DNA of 64,000 nucleotides from Streptomyces sp. CoH27 (GTDB taxonomy: Bacteria; Actinomycetota; Actinomycetes; Streptomycetales; Streptomycetaceae): positions 38,905 through 102,904 of the forward strand of contig NZ_JAIQYY010000006.1 of NCBI RefSeq assembly GCF_020181035.1, in the 5' to 3' direction. Within the stretch, counting starts at the first letter, position 1, and each line of letters opens with the position of its first letter. Shown in pieces: positions 1-8,394 of this stretch. The translations under genes and the position numbers were made by a program. Below the pieces are notes generated by a model. That model made no database searches, was not told the origin of the DNA, and worked only from the letters and a program-made list of their open reading frames with translations.

Positions 1-1505
1 CGTCGCGACGGGGCGAACGTTGCCTGTTGCGGCACTAGGCCCCGCCAGGGGAAGGACTCACCCTCGGCGGCGGGGCGCCAGGCACGGGCGACCGTCTGGG
101 CGGCGGTGGCGAGTTCCTGCAGGGCGCCGGCGGTCAGGGTGCGGACGACCTTGGCGTTCTCCGTGCCCAGCGGCAGGCCGGGGGTGTCGGACTGCTCCAG
201 CAGCACCAGGCGGCCGAGGACGTCGTGCAGGCTGCGCCCCAGGGGTTCGCGGGTCTCGTTCATGGCGGCGGCGTACGCGGACAGGTCCGCGCGCAGCTTC
301 CGGGCGCGCGCCAGCTCGTGCTCGGCGGCTCCGGTGACCCGGGCCTCGGTGGTGAGCACCCGGGCGAGTTCGGCGGCCACCGCCTTCTTGCTCGTGTCAC
401 CGCTGTGCAGTGCCATGACGAAGTCACCGAGCCCGACCCCGCGCAGCCGGTTGCGTACGACGTCGAGGGCGGCGGCCTTCTCGCTGACGAACAGCACGCT
501 GCGGCCGGCATGCATGAGTGCGGCGATGAGGTTGGTGATGGTCTGGCTCTTGCCGGTGCCGGGCGGGCCGCTCATGACGAAGGACCGGTCGTCGAGGGCC
601 GCGGCGATGCACTGCCGCTGTGAGGCGTCGGCGTCGAGGACGAGCGGGGTCTGCTCGGGCAGCTGGATGTCGTCGATGCGGTCCGCGTCGGGGGGTTCGA
701 AGTCGATCAGGCCGTCGGGCAGGCCCGCATCGGGCCCGAGGGCGACGGCCCGCACCAGCGGATGGCCGAGGATCCGTTCCTCGTTCTGCTGGAGGTCCTG
801 GTACATCGCCTCGCGGTGGGAGGCGAACAGCCCGAGGACCACGCGCTCCTCGACCGCCCACCCCTGCGGCCCGGCCGCGACCGACCGGGCCGCCGCGAGG
901 ACGCCGGACAGGTCGGCGGCGTCGGTCGCGGTGACGGGTGTCCAGTCGACGCCGAGCCGGTCCAGTTTCACCGCGAGCGCGGGGTTGTGGATGCGCTCCT
1001 GGTCCTCCGCCGGGTGCAGGCGGTAGCGGCGGTTGCCGTCCCTGCGCAGTTCGACGGGTACCAGGAGCAGGGGCGCGGCGCTGCTCTCGTGGGCGTCGGC
1101 CTCGCGCCAGTGGAGCATGCCGACGCCCAGCCAGAGCACCCACAGGCCGTAGTCGTTGTACATCTGGCCGGACTTCTGGCGCAGTTGGTAGAGCGAGGAG
1201 TCCAGCGCCGCCTGGGTGGTCTTCTGGGTGACGAGTCCCGGGCGGTGCGGCCGGCCGGTGGTCCCCTCCGCCGTGTCGCCGGCCTTCTCCAGGCCCACGC
1301 CCGGCGTCTTCTCCGGGACCGGCGCGAACTCCCATCCCCTGGCCAGGTCCGCGAGCAGCGCGTCGGCGCCGGGCGAGTCGATCTCCAGCGTGGCCGTTCT
1401 GGTGTGCCGGAAGTTCAGCAGCCGGTTGCGCCCGCCCATGTCCAGCAGAGAGTTCCGCCATCCGTCGAGGACGGTCTTCATCATGGTCGTGGGCTGCTGG
1501 GCCAT
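1..1505 (-). CDS. DUF4011 / AAA (superfamily I helicase-like) protein, C-terminus cut by window edge
   Basis: The frame starts at ATG 1505, with AGGAGGT about 10 bases upstream, and runs off the left edge, so only about 501 residues are visible. The N-terminus (residues 10-35) has a WRNSLLDMGGRNRLLNF-like stretch typical of DUF4011 proteins. A P-loop, GPPGTGKS, lies at about residues 312-319 and is followed by a segment like the AAA_11 helicase fold. Members of this family are large multidomain proteins, often ending in helicase and nuclease modules, and some sit in defence islands. The end of this one cannot be seen. It follows the sugar operon on the same strand after a 161-bp gap, so it probably has its own promoter. 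The family call is good; the function is unknown. Confidence 0.8.
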   Translation of the reverse strand, partial: MAQQPTTMMKTVLDGWRNSLLDMGGRNRLLNFRHTRTATLEIDSPGADALLADLARGWEFAPVPEKTPGVGLEKAGDTAEGTTGRPHRPGLVTQKTTQAALDSSLYQLRQKSGQMYNDYGLWVLWLGVGMLHWREADAHESSAAPLLLVPVELRRDGNRRYRLHPAEDQERIHNPALAVKLDRLGVDWTPVTATDAADLSGVLAAARSVAAGPQGWAVEERVVLGLFASHREAMYQDLQQNEERILGHPLVRAVALGPDAGLPDGLIDFEPPDADRIDDIQLPEQTPLVLDADASQRQCIAAALDDRSFVMSGPPGTGKSQTITNLIAALMHAGRSVLFVSEKAAALDVVRNRLRGVGLGDFVMALHSGDTSKKAVAAELARVLTTEARVTGAAEHELARARKLRADLSAYAAAMNETREPLGRSLHDVLGRLVLLEQSDTPGLPLGTENAKVVRTLTAGALQELATAAQTVARAWRPAAEGESFPWRGLVPQQATFAPSR

Positions 1506-1666
1506 GCGGTGGATACCTCCTGAGCGGGCGCAGGGGTGACCACCCTCCCCGGCCCCCCTGGAGGTATCTCCCTATCAGCTCACGCCATCTGACACGCCGG
1601 TTGATCGCCCAATGGCATGAATCCGTTGTGCAGCAGGCGTGTGCATGATGTGTGGTTCCGCTGCGC
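1506..1666 (-). promoter_or_regulatory. intergenic region with possible promoter of the DUF4011 gene
   Basis: On the minus strand a GTGTCAGATGGC segment (1584-1595) is followed nine bases later by TAGGGA (1569-1574), a plausible -10. A start near 1562 would leave a leader of about 57 bases that includes the good Shine-Dalgarno. The upstream element resembles the DNA-damage promoter seen on the uvr genes, but it has an extra base and a longer spacer, so it is not called as one. Confidence 0.3.
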
Positions 1667-2506
1667 TCACTTGACGGATCCCGCCATCACGCCCTGTACG
1701 AAGTGCCGCTGGAAGGCGAAGAACACCACCACCGGCACGATCAGGGACAGAAACGCGCCCGGGGCCAGGACGTCGATGTTGCTGCCGAACTGGCGGATCT
1801 GGGACTGGAGTTCCACGGTCAGGGGCTGGGCGGAGCTGTCGGCGAAGAGCAGGGCGACCAGCATGTCGTTCCAGACCCAGAGGAACTGGAAGATCGCGAG
1901 GGAGGCGATCGCGGGGCGTCCCACCGGCAGGACCAGGCGGGTGAAGATGCGCCACTCGCTGCCGCCGTCCATCCGCGCCGCCTCCAGCATCTCCTTCGGC
2001 ATCTCCGCGAAGTAGTTGCGCAGCAGGAACACCGCGAACGGCAGGCCGTAGGCGACGTGGAAGAGGACGACACCGGGGATGGTGCCGAACAGGCCCAGCG
2101 CGCCGAAGAGTTTGGCCACCGGCAGCAGGCCGATCTGCACCGGCACCACCAACAGGGCCACCACCAGCAGGAAGAGCGGCTCCCTGAGCGGGAAGTCCAG
2201 CCAGGCGAAGGCGTATCCGGCGAGGGCCGCGAGACCCACGACGAGCGTGGTGGCCGGCACCGAGATCAGTACCGTGTTCCAGAAGGCCTGGGTCATGCCG
2301 GAGTTCTTCAGCAGGGCCGAGTAGTTGTCGAAGGACAGCTGCCCGGGGCTCGTCAGGGCCGTCCACCAGCCGCCCTTCGCGGTGTCCTGGGACGACCGCA
2401 GCGAGGACACGAACAGTCCCGCCAGCGGGGTCAGCCAGATCAGGCCGATCACCACCAGGAAGGCCTGGACCAGGCCGTTGCCGAGCCCTCTCCTGACCGC
2501 GTTCAT
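1667..2506 (-). CDS. carbohydrate ABC transporter permease (MalG/AglG-like)
   Basis: A 279-residue inner-membrane permease with about six hydrophobic segments. The EAA loop (LEAARMDGGSEWRIF, about two thirds along) contacts the ATPase in this family. ATG 2506 is chosen because AAGGAG precedes it and because its ATG overlaps the upstream permease stop (ATGA at 2503-2506), which indicates translational coupling. It would pair with the preceding MalF-like subunit to import the oligosaccharide delivered by the binding lipoprotein. No ATPase gene lies in the cluster; streptomycetes commonly use a shared MsiK-type ATPase encoded elsewhere. Confidence 0.9.
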   Translation of the reverse strand: MNAVRRGLGNGLVQAFLVVIGLIWLTPLAGLFVSSLRSSQDTAKGGWWTALTSPGQLSFDNYSALLKNSGMTQAFWNTVLISVPATTLVVGLAALAGYAFAWLDFPLREPLFLLVVALLVVPVQIGLLPVAKLFGALGLFGTIPGVVLFHVAYGLPFAVFLLRNYFAEMPKEMLEAARMDGGSEWRIFTRLVLPVGRPAIASLAIFQFLWVWNDMLVALLFADSSAQPLTVELQSQIRQFGSNIDVLAPGAFLSLIVPVVVFFAFQRHFVQGVMAGSVK

Positions 2507-3855
2507 CGCTGACTCCTTCTGAATCGGCGGACGTTGAAGACCATCGCGGGGATCACCAGAAGCAGGAGCAGGACGCCCAGGGCACTGCCGAGGCCCTGGT
2601 TGTTGCCGCCCCCGAAGGACACCAGCCACATCTGGGTCGCGAGGACGGTGGCGTCCTCCTGCACCGGTCCGGGCGCGATGATGTAGACGAGGTCGAAGAC
2701 CTTCATCACGTTGATCACGAGGGTCACGAAGACGACCGTCAGCACGGGGGCCAGCAGCGGCACGGTGATCCGGCGGAAGATCTGCCACTCGTTCGCGCCG
2801 TCCATCCGGGCCGCCTCCAGCGCGTCCCGGGGCAGGGTGGACAGCCCCGCGCCGATCAGCACCATCGCGAAGCCGGTCCAGATCCACAGGTACGCGCCGA
2901 TGATCGCCGGTGTGACGAGGGCCGGGCCGAGCCAGGAGACACCCTGGTAGGGCTGGGCGAAGTCGGACTTCGGCAGCTTCACCGTGTACGAGCCCGCACG
3001 CAGCCCGGACAGGCGGAAGGAGCCGTCGGCGGCGGTCGTGGCGCTCGCGACCGTCCGGCCGTCGCGCAGCGCCTGGACCGTCATCCCGGGCAGGCCGCTC
3101 TCCTTCGGGTCGACCTTGCCCGGCCGGCCGCCCCCGCCGGGAGTGAAGTCCAGGTAGACGACTCCGCGCAGCTCACCGGGGGTGGCCTGCCGCGCGGCCG
3201 CCGGGTACGCGGGCGCGGCGTTCTTCGGCAGGTCCTTGGGCAGGACGCCGACCATGGGGAGCGCCACGGACCGGCCGGTGGAGGCGGTCGTACGGTACGA
3301 GCCGTCCCGGTCCTGGGTCAGCAGTCCGGCGCGCCCGCGGGCCGTCGGGTAGGCCGGCGTGCCCCGGAAGGCGTCGTGGACGGAGACCACGGCCGCGTTG
3401 AGCACGCCCTTGTTCGGGTCCTCGTCGTAGGCGAGGCGGAAGATGATGCCGGCGGCGAGGAAGGACACCGCCATCGGCATGAAGAGCAGCAGCTTGAAGG
3501 CGGTGGCCCAGCGGACCTTCTCCACCAGCACGGCCAGGATCAGGCCCAGACCGGTCAGCAGGGCCGGGGCCACGACGACCCAGACGGCGGTGTTGCGGAT
3601 GGCCTTCAGGGTGGCCGGGTCGCGGAACATCTCGGTGTAGTTGCCGGCGCCGACGAACCGGGTGCCGGTGGCGTCGAAGAAGCTGCGGCCGACGGAGAAC
3701 AGCACCGGGTAGACGACGAGCGCGCCGAGCAGGAGCAGCGCCGGGAAGACGAAGAGCAGGGCGATCAGCCGGGCGCGCCGCCGGCCGCGGCGCCCGCGCG
3801 CCACGCCGGCGGCCCGCGGGCCCGCCTGCTGTTTCAGGTAAGTGGTGGCGGTCAT
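2503..3855 (-). CDS. carbohydrate ABC transporter permease (MalF-like) with an extracellular beta-sandwich insert
   Basis: A 450-residue permease, about 150 residues longer than ordinary MalF-type subunits. TM1 begins near residue 30, and TM2-TM3 are followed by DEDPNKGVLNA. About 165 extra residues come before the usual WLGPALVTP...TM4, so the insert falls in the extracellular TM3-TM4 loop. Its last third (YLDFTPGGG, GLPGMTVQALRDG, TTAADGSFRLSGL, AGSYTVKLP) looks like a carboxypeptidase-regulatory/SdrD_B-type beta-sandwich. The cytoplasmic EAA loop (EAARMDGANEWQIF) and TM5-TM6 are normal. ATG 3855 lies 11 bp after the binding-protein stop. No strong Shine-Dalgarno is seen, so an upstream start in the same frame is not excluded. 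Confidence 0.88.
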   Translation of the reverse strand: MTATTYLKQQAGPRAAGVARGRRGRRRARLIALLFVFPALLLLGALVVYPVLFSVGRSFFDATGTRFVGAGNYTEMFRDPATLKAIRNTAVWVVVAPALLTGLGLILAVLVEKVRWATAFKLLLFMPMAVSFLAAGIIFRLAYDEDPNKGVLNAAVVSVHDAFRGTPAYPTARGRAGLLTQDRDGSYRTTASTGRSVALPMVGVLPKDLPKNAAPAYPAAARQATPGELRGVVYLDFTPGGGGRPGKVDPKESGLPGMTVQALRDGRTVASATTAADGSFRLSGLRAGSYTVKLPKSDFAQPYQGVSWLGPALVTPAIIGAYLWIWTGFAMVLIGAGLSTLPRDALEAARMDGANEWQIFRRITVPLLAPVLTVVFVTLVINVMKVFDLVYIIAPGPVQEDATVLATQMWLVSFGGGNNQGLGSALGVLLLLLVIPAMVFNVRRFRRSQR

Positions 3856-3866
3856 GATGCTGCCGT

Positions 3867-5192
3867 TCAGCCCTGGTAGGCCTTGGCCGCCGCGGCTTCG
3901 AGCCGCTCCGCGGTGCCCTTCGGGTCCGACGGGTCGCGCAGGAAGTCCTGGAGCAGCTTCCACTCCCCCGCGCCCTTGGTGCCGCCGAAGGCGGCGGGCG
4001 CCTGGTCGGACATGTCGAAGCGGACCGAATCACCCGCGTTCACAAGGGACTTGGCGGTGGCCCGGGTGACGTCGTCGCCGTACGCCGAGAAGTCGAGCTT
4101 CTTGTTCGGGGACAGGAAGCCGCCCGCCTTCGCCCAGACGGCCGCCGCCTCGGGGGTGGCCAGGTACTCCAGGAGCTTCATGCCGGCCGTGGCGTTCTTG
4201 CCGTCCTTGAGGACGACGGCCGCGTCACCGCCGCTGACCACCGGTGCCGTGCCGCCGTCGACCGCCGGGAAGGGGAAGAAGTTCGCGTCCTTGCCGATGG
4301 TCTTCCCGAACTGGTCGTGGGCGACCCCGGCCACGAAGTCGCCCTCGTAGACCATGCCGGCCTCGGGCTTGGGGCCGAACACCTTCTCCACCGAGCCGGG
4401 GAAGTCGGTGTTCAGTGCCTCCTTCTGGCCGCCCGCGACGAGCTGCTTGTCCTTGAACAGCTTGCCGAGCGTTCCCAGCGCCCTGACCACGCTCGCGTCG
4501 GTCCACTTCAGCTTGTGCGCGGCGAGGGCGTCGTACTTCTCGGGTCCGGCCTGGGAGAGGTAGATGTTCTCGAACCAGTCGGTGAGGGTCCAGCCGTCCT
4601 CACCGGCGACGGAGAAGGCGGCGAGCCCGGAGTCGGAGACGGTGTGCCCGGCCTTCAGCATCTCGTCGTACGTCGTCGGCGGCTTGACCCCGGCCTGGGC
4701 GAGCGCGTCGGGGCTGTACCAGACGGTGGACTTGTGGGCGGCCTTGAAGTAAAGGCCGTACAGGGTGCCGTCGACGCTGCCGTACTTCCGCCACACGGGC
4801 GCGTAGTCGGCGTCGACGGTCTGCCGGGCGGTGCCGGACAGGGGCTTCAGCCAGCCTTTCTTCGCGAACTGCTGGAGGACGCCGACCTGCGGGACCATCA
4901 CGACGTCGGGGGCGTCGCCGCCCTCGATCTTGCTGCCGACGACGGTGGAGACGTTGTCGCCGGTGGACACGAACCGGGTCGTGGCGCCGGTCTTCGCGGT
5001 GAACGCGTCCAGCACCTTCTGGAAGTTCTTCTGCTCGGCTCCGGACCAGACGCCGGCCACGGTGACGGTCTGGCCGCTGAGCGCCTTGTCACCGCCGCCG
5101 GCCGAGACCGGCCCGCCGCCACAGGCGGTGGCGCCGAGCGCGAGGGCGAGGGCGGTGCAGCTGGTGAGCAGGGTGGTACGGCGTCGCATCAT
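3867..5192 (-). CDS. extracellular sugar-binding lipoprotein (alpha-glucoside ABC transporter)
   Basis: A 441-residue family-1 solute-binding protein. The N-terminus has arginines, a hydrophobic stretch and a lipobox-like GATAC, so it should be lipid-anchored outside the cell. The mature part has features of maltose/alpha-glucoside binders (GDAPDVVMVPQVG, a hinge region, WFENIYLSQAG). ATG 5192 is preceded by AAGGGA and immediately followed by a second ATG (5189), which could also serve. It sits 28 bp after the glucosidase gene and 11 bp before the MalF-like permease, so all are probably one transcript. The order glucosidase-binder-F-G suggests import and hydrolysis of alpha-glucosides. Confidence 0.9.
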   Translation of the reverse strand: MMRRRTTLLTSCTALALALGATACGGGPVSAGGGDKALSGQTVTVAGVWSGAEQKNFQKVLDAFTAKTGATTRFVSTGDNVSTVVGSKIEGGDAPDVVMVPQVGVLQQFAKKGWLKPLSGTARQTVDADYAPVWRKYGSVDGTLYGLYFKAAHKSTVWYSPDALAQAGVKPPTTYDEMLKAGHTVSDSGLAAFSVAGEDGWTLTDWFENIYLSQAGPEKYDALAAHKLKWTDASVVRALGTLGKLFKDKQLVAGGQKEALNTDFPGSVEKVFGPKPEAGMVYEGDFVAGVAHDQFGKTIGKDANFFPFPAVDGGTAPVVSGGDAAVVLKDGKNATAGMKLLEYLATPEAAAVWAKAGGFLSPNKKLDFSAYGDDVTRATAKSLVNAGDSVRFDMSDQAPAAFGGTKGAGEWKLLQDFLRDPSDPKGTAERLEAAAAKAYQG

Positions 5193-5220
5193 CGTCGATG
5201 TCCCTTCAAGAGGTGGTTGA

Positions 5221-6843
5221 TCAGAGGTCGCTGAGCCACCAGGCGGCCGTGGAGCCGGGCAGGACGCCGGGCGGGCAGGGGCCGCTGGACAGCAGGGGGG
5301 TGCCGGAGACCGGCGCGGGGGCGGGGGCCGTGGTGAAGTTGACGGCGCAGACCAGGTCGTCGCCGCGGGCGAAGGCGAGGACACCGGGTGGGGTGTCCAG
5401 CCAGCGCAGCGTTCCCTCGCCCAACTGCGGGAGAGACCGCCGTAGTTGCAGGCCCTCGCGGTACAGGTGCCAGAAGGACCGGGTGTCGGCGAGGGCGCGG
5501 TCGGTGGCGTGCTCGGCGAACCAGTCGGGCTGCGGCAGCCAGGGCTGCACGCCCTCCGCGCCGGAGGTGAAGCCGAACGGCGAGGCCTGCCCGGACCAGG
5601 GCAGCGGCACCCGGCAGCCGTCCCGGACGCGGGCACGGCTGCCGGTGCGCCGGAAGATCGGGTCGGTGAGGACGTCGTCGGGCAGGTCGACGACCTCGGG
5701 CAGGCCCAGTTCCTCGCCCTGGTAGATGTACGCGGCTCCGGGCAGCGCCAGCATCAGCAGCGCGGCGGCGCGGGCACGGGCGGCGCCCAGGACAGGCCCT
5801 GGTCCGCTGCCCTGCGGGGTGGGTTCGCCGTAGCGGGTGACGGTGCGGACCTGGTCGTGGTTGTTGAGGACCCAGGTGACCGTGGAGCCGGTGCCGGCGA
5901 TGTCCTGCATGGCCTCGGAGATGACCTTGCGGAAGGCGTCGGCGTCCCAGGGGGCGCCGAGCAGGTCGAAGAAGAAGGCCTGGTGGAGTTCGTCGGGGCG
6001 GACGTACAGGGCGTGTTCGCGGGCGGTGGGCACGGAGACCTCGCCGACGAGGAGGCGTTCACGGCCGTCGCGCTCCCGGTACTCCTCGCATGTCGCACGC
6101 CAGCGCCGCCATATGCCGTGCACCTCGGGCTGGTTCCAGGCGAGCGGGTTGACCGAGTCGCGGTTGCGGGCGTCGGCCTCGGGGTCGTCGGAGTCGGGCA
6201 GTTCGGGGTGCTTGAACAGGCCGGCGGCGACGTCGATGCGGAAGCCGTCCACGCCCCGGTCGAGCCAGAAGCGCAGGGTCCGGTCGAACTCGGCGGTGAT
6301 CTCGGGATTGCGCCAGTTCCAGTCGGGCTGTTCGGGCGTGAACATGTGCAGGTACCACTGGCCGTCGCCGACTCTCGTCCACGCCGGGCCGCCGAACATG
6401 GCGTGCCAGTTGTTGGGCGGCTCGCCGCCGTCCGGGCCGCGGCCGTCGGCGAAGTGGAAGCGGGCGCGGGCCGGGCTGCCGGGCGCACTGTCCAGCGCCT
6501 CGCGGAACCAGGGGTGCTCGCTGGAGCAGTGGTTGGGGACGATGTCCAGGAGCACCTTGATGCCGAGCCGGTGGGCGGCCGCCATCAGCAGGTCGAACTC
6601 GGCGAGGTCGCCGAAGAGCGGGTCGACCCCGCGGTAGTCGGCCACGTCGTAGCCGTGGTCGTGCTGCGGCGAAGGATAGAACGGGCTCAGCCAGATCCCG
6701 TCGACGCCCAGCTTCTTCAGGTACGGCAGCCCCGCACGGACCCCGGCGAGATCGCCGACGCCGTCACCGGTGCTGTCCAGGAAGCTGCGGACGTAGACCT
6801 GGTAGATCACCGCGTCACGCCACCAGTGGTACTTACTCAGCAT
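5221..6843 (-). CDS. GH13 alpha-glucosidase
   Basis: A 540-residue cytoplasmic glycoside hydrolase of family 13 with the conserved regions in order: LLDIVPNH (region I), GFRIDVA with the nucleophile Asp (region II), LLVGEVS with the acid/base Glu (region III) and VLNNHDQV (region IV). The WWRDAVIYQVYVRSF start and length fit oligo-alpha-glucosidases acting on maltose, trehalose-like or isomaltose-type sugars; the exact substrate cannot be read. An in-frame TAA lies four codons upstream of ATG 6843, so this start is secure. There is no Shine-Dalgarno, which fits a leaderless message. Likely first gene of the transport operon, under its own operator-like motif. Confidence 0.9.
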   Translation of the reverse strand: MLSKYHWWRDAVIYQVYVRSFLDSTGDGVGDLAGVRAGLPYLKKLGVDGIWLSPFYPSPQHDHGYDVADYRGVDPLFGDLAEFDLLMAAAHRLGIKVLLDIVPNHCSSEHPWFREALDSAPGSPARARFHFADGRGPDGGEPPNNWHAMFGGPAWTRVGDGQWYLHMFTPEQPDWNWRNPEITAEFDRTLRFWLDRGVDGFRIDVAAGLFKHPELPDSDDPEADARNRDSVNPLAWNQPEVHGIWRRWRATCEEYRERDGRERLLVGEVSVPTAREHALYVRPDELHQAFFFDLLGAPWDADAFRKVISEAMQDIAGTGSTVTWVLNNHDQVRTVTRYGEPTPQGSGPGPVLGAARARAAALLMLALPGAAYIYQGEELGLPEVVDLPDDVLTDPIFRRTGSRARVRDGCRVPLPWSGQASPFGFTSGAEGVQPWLPQPDWFAEHATDRALADTRSFWHLYREGLQLRRSLPQLGEGTLRWLDTPPGVLAFARGDDLVCAVNFTTAPAPAPVSGTPLLSSGPCPPGVLPGSTAAWWLSDL

Positions 6844-6845
6844 GC

Positions 6846-6880
6846 ATGCATGTTAGGTAGGCGTGTCGCGAGAGTGTCAA
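6846..6880 (-). promoter_or_regulatory. probable leaderless promoter and operator of the alpha-glucosidase gene
   Basis: On the minus strand TTGACA (6875-6880) is followed 19 bases later by TAACAT (6850-6855), so transcription would start at or next to the A of ATG 6843. The sequence ATGCATGTTAGGTAG (6846-6860, plus strand) overlaps this -10 and matches 12 of 15 bases of the palindrome at 8328-8342. It is therefore a candidate binding site for a shared repressor. Confidence 0.5.
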
Positions 6881-6962
6881 TGAAAAGAACGGAAGCTACT
6901 GGACAGTTGGGGGCGCAAATAGGGACTTATCCGTACATCCCAAGCAGAGATGAGATGTCCGC

Positions 6963-6979
6963 GTTACTTAACAAGTAAC
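6963..6979. promoter_or_regulatory. inverted repeat GTTACTT-AAC-AAGTAAC
   Basis: A perfect inverted repeat with 7-bp arms and a 3-bp spacer lies in the gap between the orphan binding protein and the glucosidase gene. It is far more AT-rich than its surroundings and has no following T-run, so an operator seems likelier than a terminator. The binding protein is not known. Confidence 0.4.
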
Positions 6980-6999
6980 TAGATGGAGGAGTCGAGAGA

Positions 7000-8271
7000 C
7001 TATCGACGGGCGATGGCGTCGAGCTCGCGCGCCAGCCGTCGCACGGCCTGCTCGGGCGTCTCGCGTCCGGTCAGAGCGCCGTGCACCACCGCCTGCACCA
7101 CCAGGCTGACCTGGTCGTAGTGCGCGCTCTTGGGGCGCGGCGCGGCGGTGAGCACGGCGGTGCGCAGGGTCGGCAGATAGGGGAACTGCCGGATCAGCGC
7201 GGGATCCTGGTACAGCGCGGCGCGTACGGGCGGCAGCGCGCCCCGGACGAGCACCTGGCGCTGCACCTGCGCGCTGGTCAGGTAGGCGATCAGGCGTGCG
7301 GCCGAATCGGGATGCCGGGCATGGGTGTTGACCGCGAGGTTGGAGCCGCCGAGGACGCTCGTCCCCGGTCCGCCGGGCCCGGGCAGCGGTACGGCACCGA
7401 TCTTCCCGGCGACCTTGGAGCCCTTGGCGGAGGCCACGGCATAGGCGTAGGGCCAGTTGCGCAGGAAGAGCAGCCTTCCGTCCTGGAAGGCCTGCTTGGA
7501 CTCCTCTTCCTTCCAGGTAAGCGCCTGTTTCGGGATCCAGCCCTCGCGGACGCCGCGGGCGAGGAAACCGATGCCCTCGCGGGCGGCGGCCGAGTCGACG
7601 GTGACGCGCGTGCCCTCGTCGCCGAGGATGCTGCCGCCCGCCGAGTACACGGCCTCGGCCGCGTTGACGGTGAGGCCCTCGTAGGGCAGGAACTGGCCCG
7701 CGTAGCCGTCGAGGTGGTACTTCGGCGCGACGCTCTTCGCATCGCGCTCCAGCTCGGTCCAGGTGCGCGGCGGCGGCACGCCCTCCTCGGCGAGGACATC
7801 TTTGCGGTAGAGGAGAAGTCCGGCGTTCGTGACGTACGGGACCGCGTACAGGCGCCCGTCGTAGGTCGCCGTGTCCACGACCGGGGGCAGGAAGCTCTTG
7901 AGGGGGAACCGGTCGCGGGGCAGCGTGCGGATCCAGCCGGCCGCCGCGAACTCCGAGGTCCAGTTGACGTCGATGTTGAGGACGTCGAAGCGGCTCCGGT
8001 CGCCGCCGCGCAGGTCGGTCGTCATCTGCGCATACGTTTCGTCGGCCGAGTCCGGCAGCTCGACGAGGGTGACCTTCTCGCCGGGGTGGGTGCGGTTCCA
8101 GCCCTGGAGCAGCGGGCCGAGGTAGCCGGTGAGGTCGCCGGCGGTGGCCAGGGTGAGCGGGCCGCGTCCACCGCCCGCGCCCTCGCCGGCGCCGATGCCG
8201 GAGGTGACGTACCCGGTCGTGATCACGACGAGGACGAGGAGGCCCCTACCGGCGGCGCGTATCCACCGCAT
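7000..8271 (-). CDS. orphan extracellular sugar-binding protein without a lipobox
   Basis: A 423-residue family-1 solute-binding protein (GDLTGYLGPLLQGWNRTHPGEKV near the start, then the usual two-lobe pattern). The N-terminus is basic then hydrophobic (residues 1-28) but has no cysteine, so it is either secreted or held by an uncleaved membrane segment rather than lipid-anchored. ATG 8271 has AAGGAGG at good spacing. It lies 156 bp upstream of the glucosidase on the same strand, with no permease of its own. It may be a second binder for the same transporter or a sensor. The ligand is unknown. Confidence 0.85.
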   Translation of the reverse strand: MRWIRAAGRGLLVLVVITTGYVTSGIGAGEGAGGGRGPLTLATAGDLTGYLGPLLQGWNRTHPGEKVTLVELPDSADETYAQMTTDLRGGDRSRFDVLNIDVNWTSEFAAAGWIRTLPRDRFPLKSFLPPVVDTATYDGRLYAVPYVTNAGLLLYRKDVLAEEGVPPPRTWTELERDAKSVAPKYHLDGYAGQFLPYEGLTVNAAEAVYSAGGSILGDEGTRVTVDSAAAREGIGFLARGVREGWIPKQALTWKEEESKQAFQDGRLLFLRNWPYAYAVASAKGSKVAGKIGAVPLPGPGGPGTSVLGGSNLAVNTHARHPDSAARLIAYLTSAQVQRQVLVRGALPPVRAALYQDPALIRQFPYLPTLRTAVLTAAPRPKSAHYDQVSLVVQAVVHGALTGRETPEQAVRRLARELDAIARR

Positions 8272-8327
8272 AGGTTCCTCCTTGCACACCGGCTCCGGGC
8301 ACCCTCGCCCGGGGTCAGAGGCCATGT

Positions 8328-8342
8328 ATACCTGTTAGGTAT
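8328..8342. promoter_or_regulatory. palindromic operator candidate ATACCTGTTAGGTAT
   Basis: A perfect palindrome with 6-bp arms and a 3-bp centre sits between the divergent orphan binding-protein gene and the padR gene. A 12/15 match overlaps the promoter of the glucosidase gene. The site could serve a sugar-responsive repressor, or the neighbouring PadR protein acting on its own promoter; the sequence cannot decide. Confidence 0.5.
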
Positions 8343-8394
8343 GCGGGATACTAGGGCCTGGAGCACATGGTGACAGGACAGGAGGACAGCTCGC

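Noticed and set aside
106-1026. Long plus-strand open frames over the first 1.5 kb
   Set aside because: They lie opposite the DUF4011 gene, show no domain, and have the low-complexity composition of GC-rich shadow frames.
1584-1595. Damage-type promoter upstream of the DUF4011 gene
   Set aside because: It has an extra base in the upstream box and a nine-base spacer instead of six, so it does not meet the motif used for the uvr genes.
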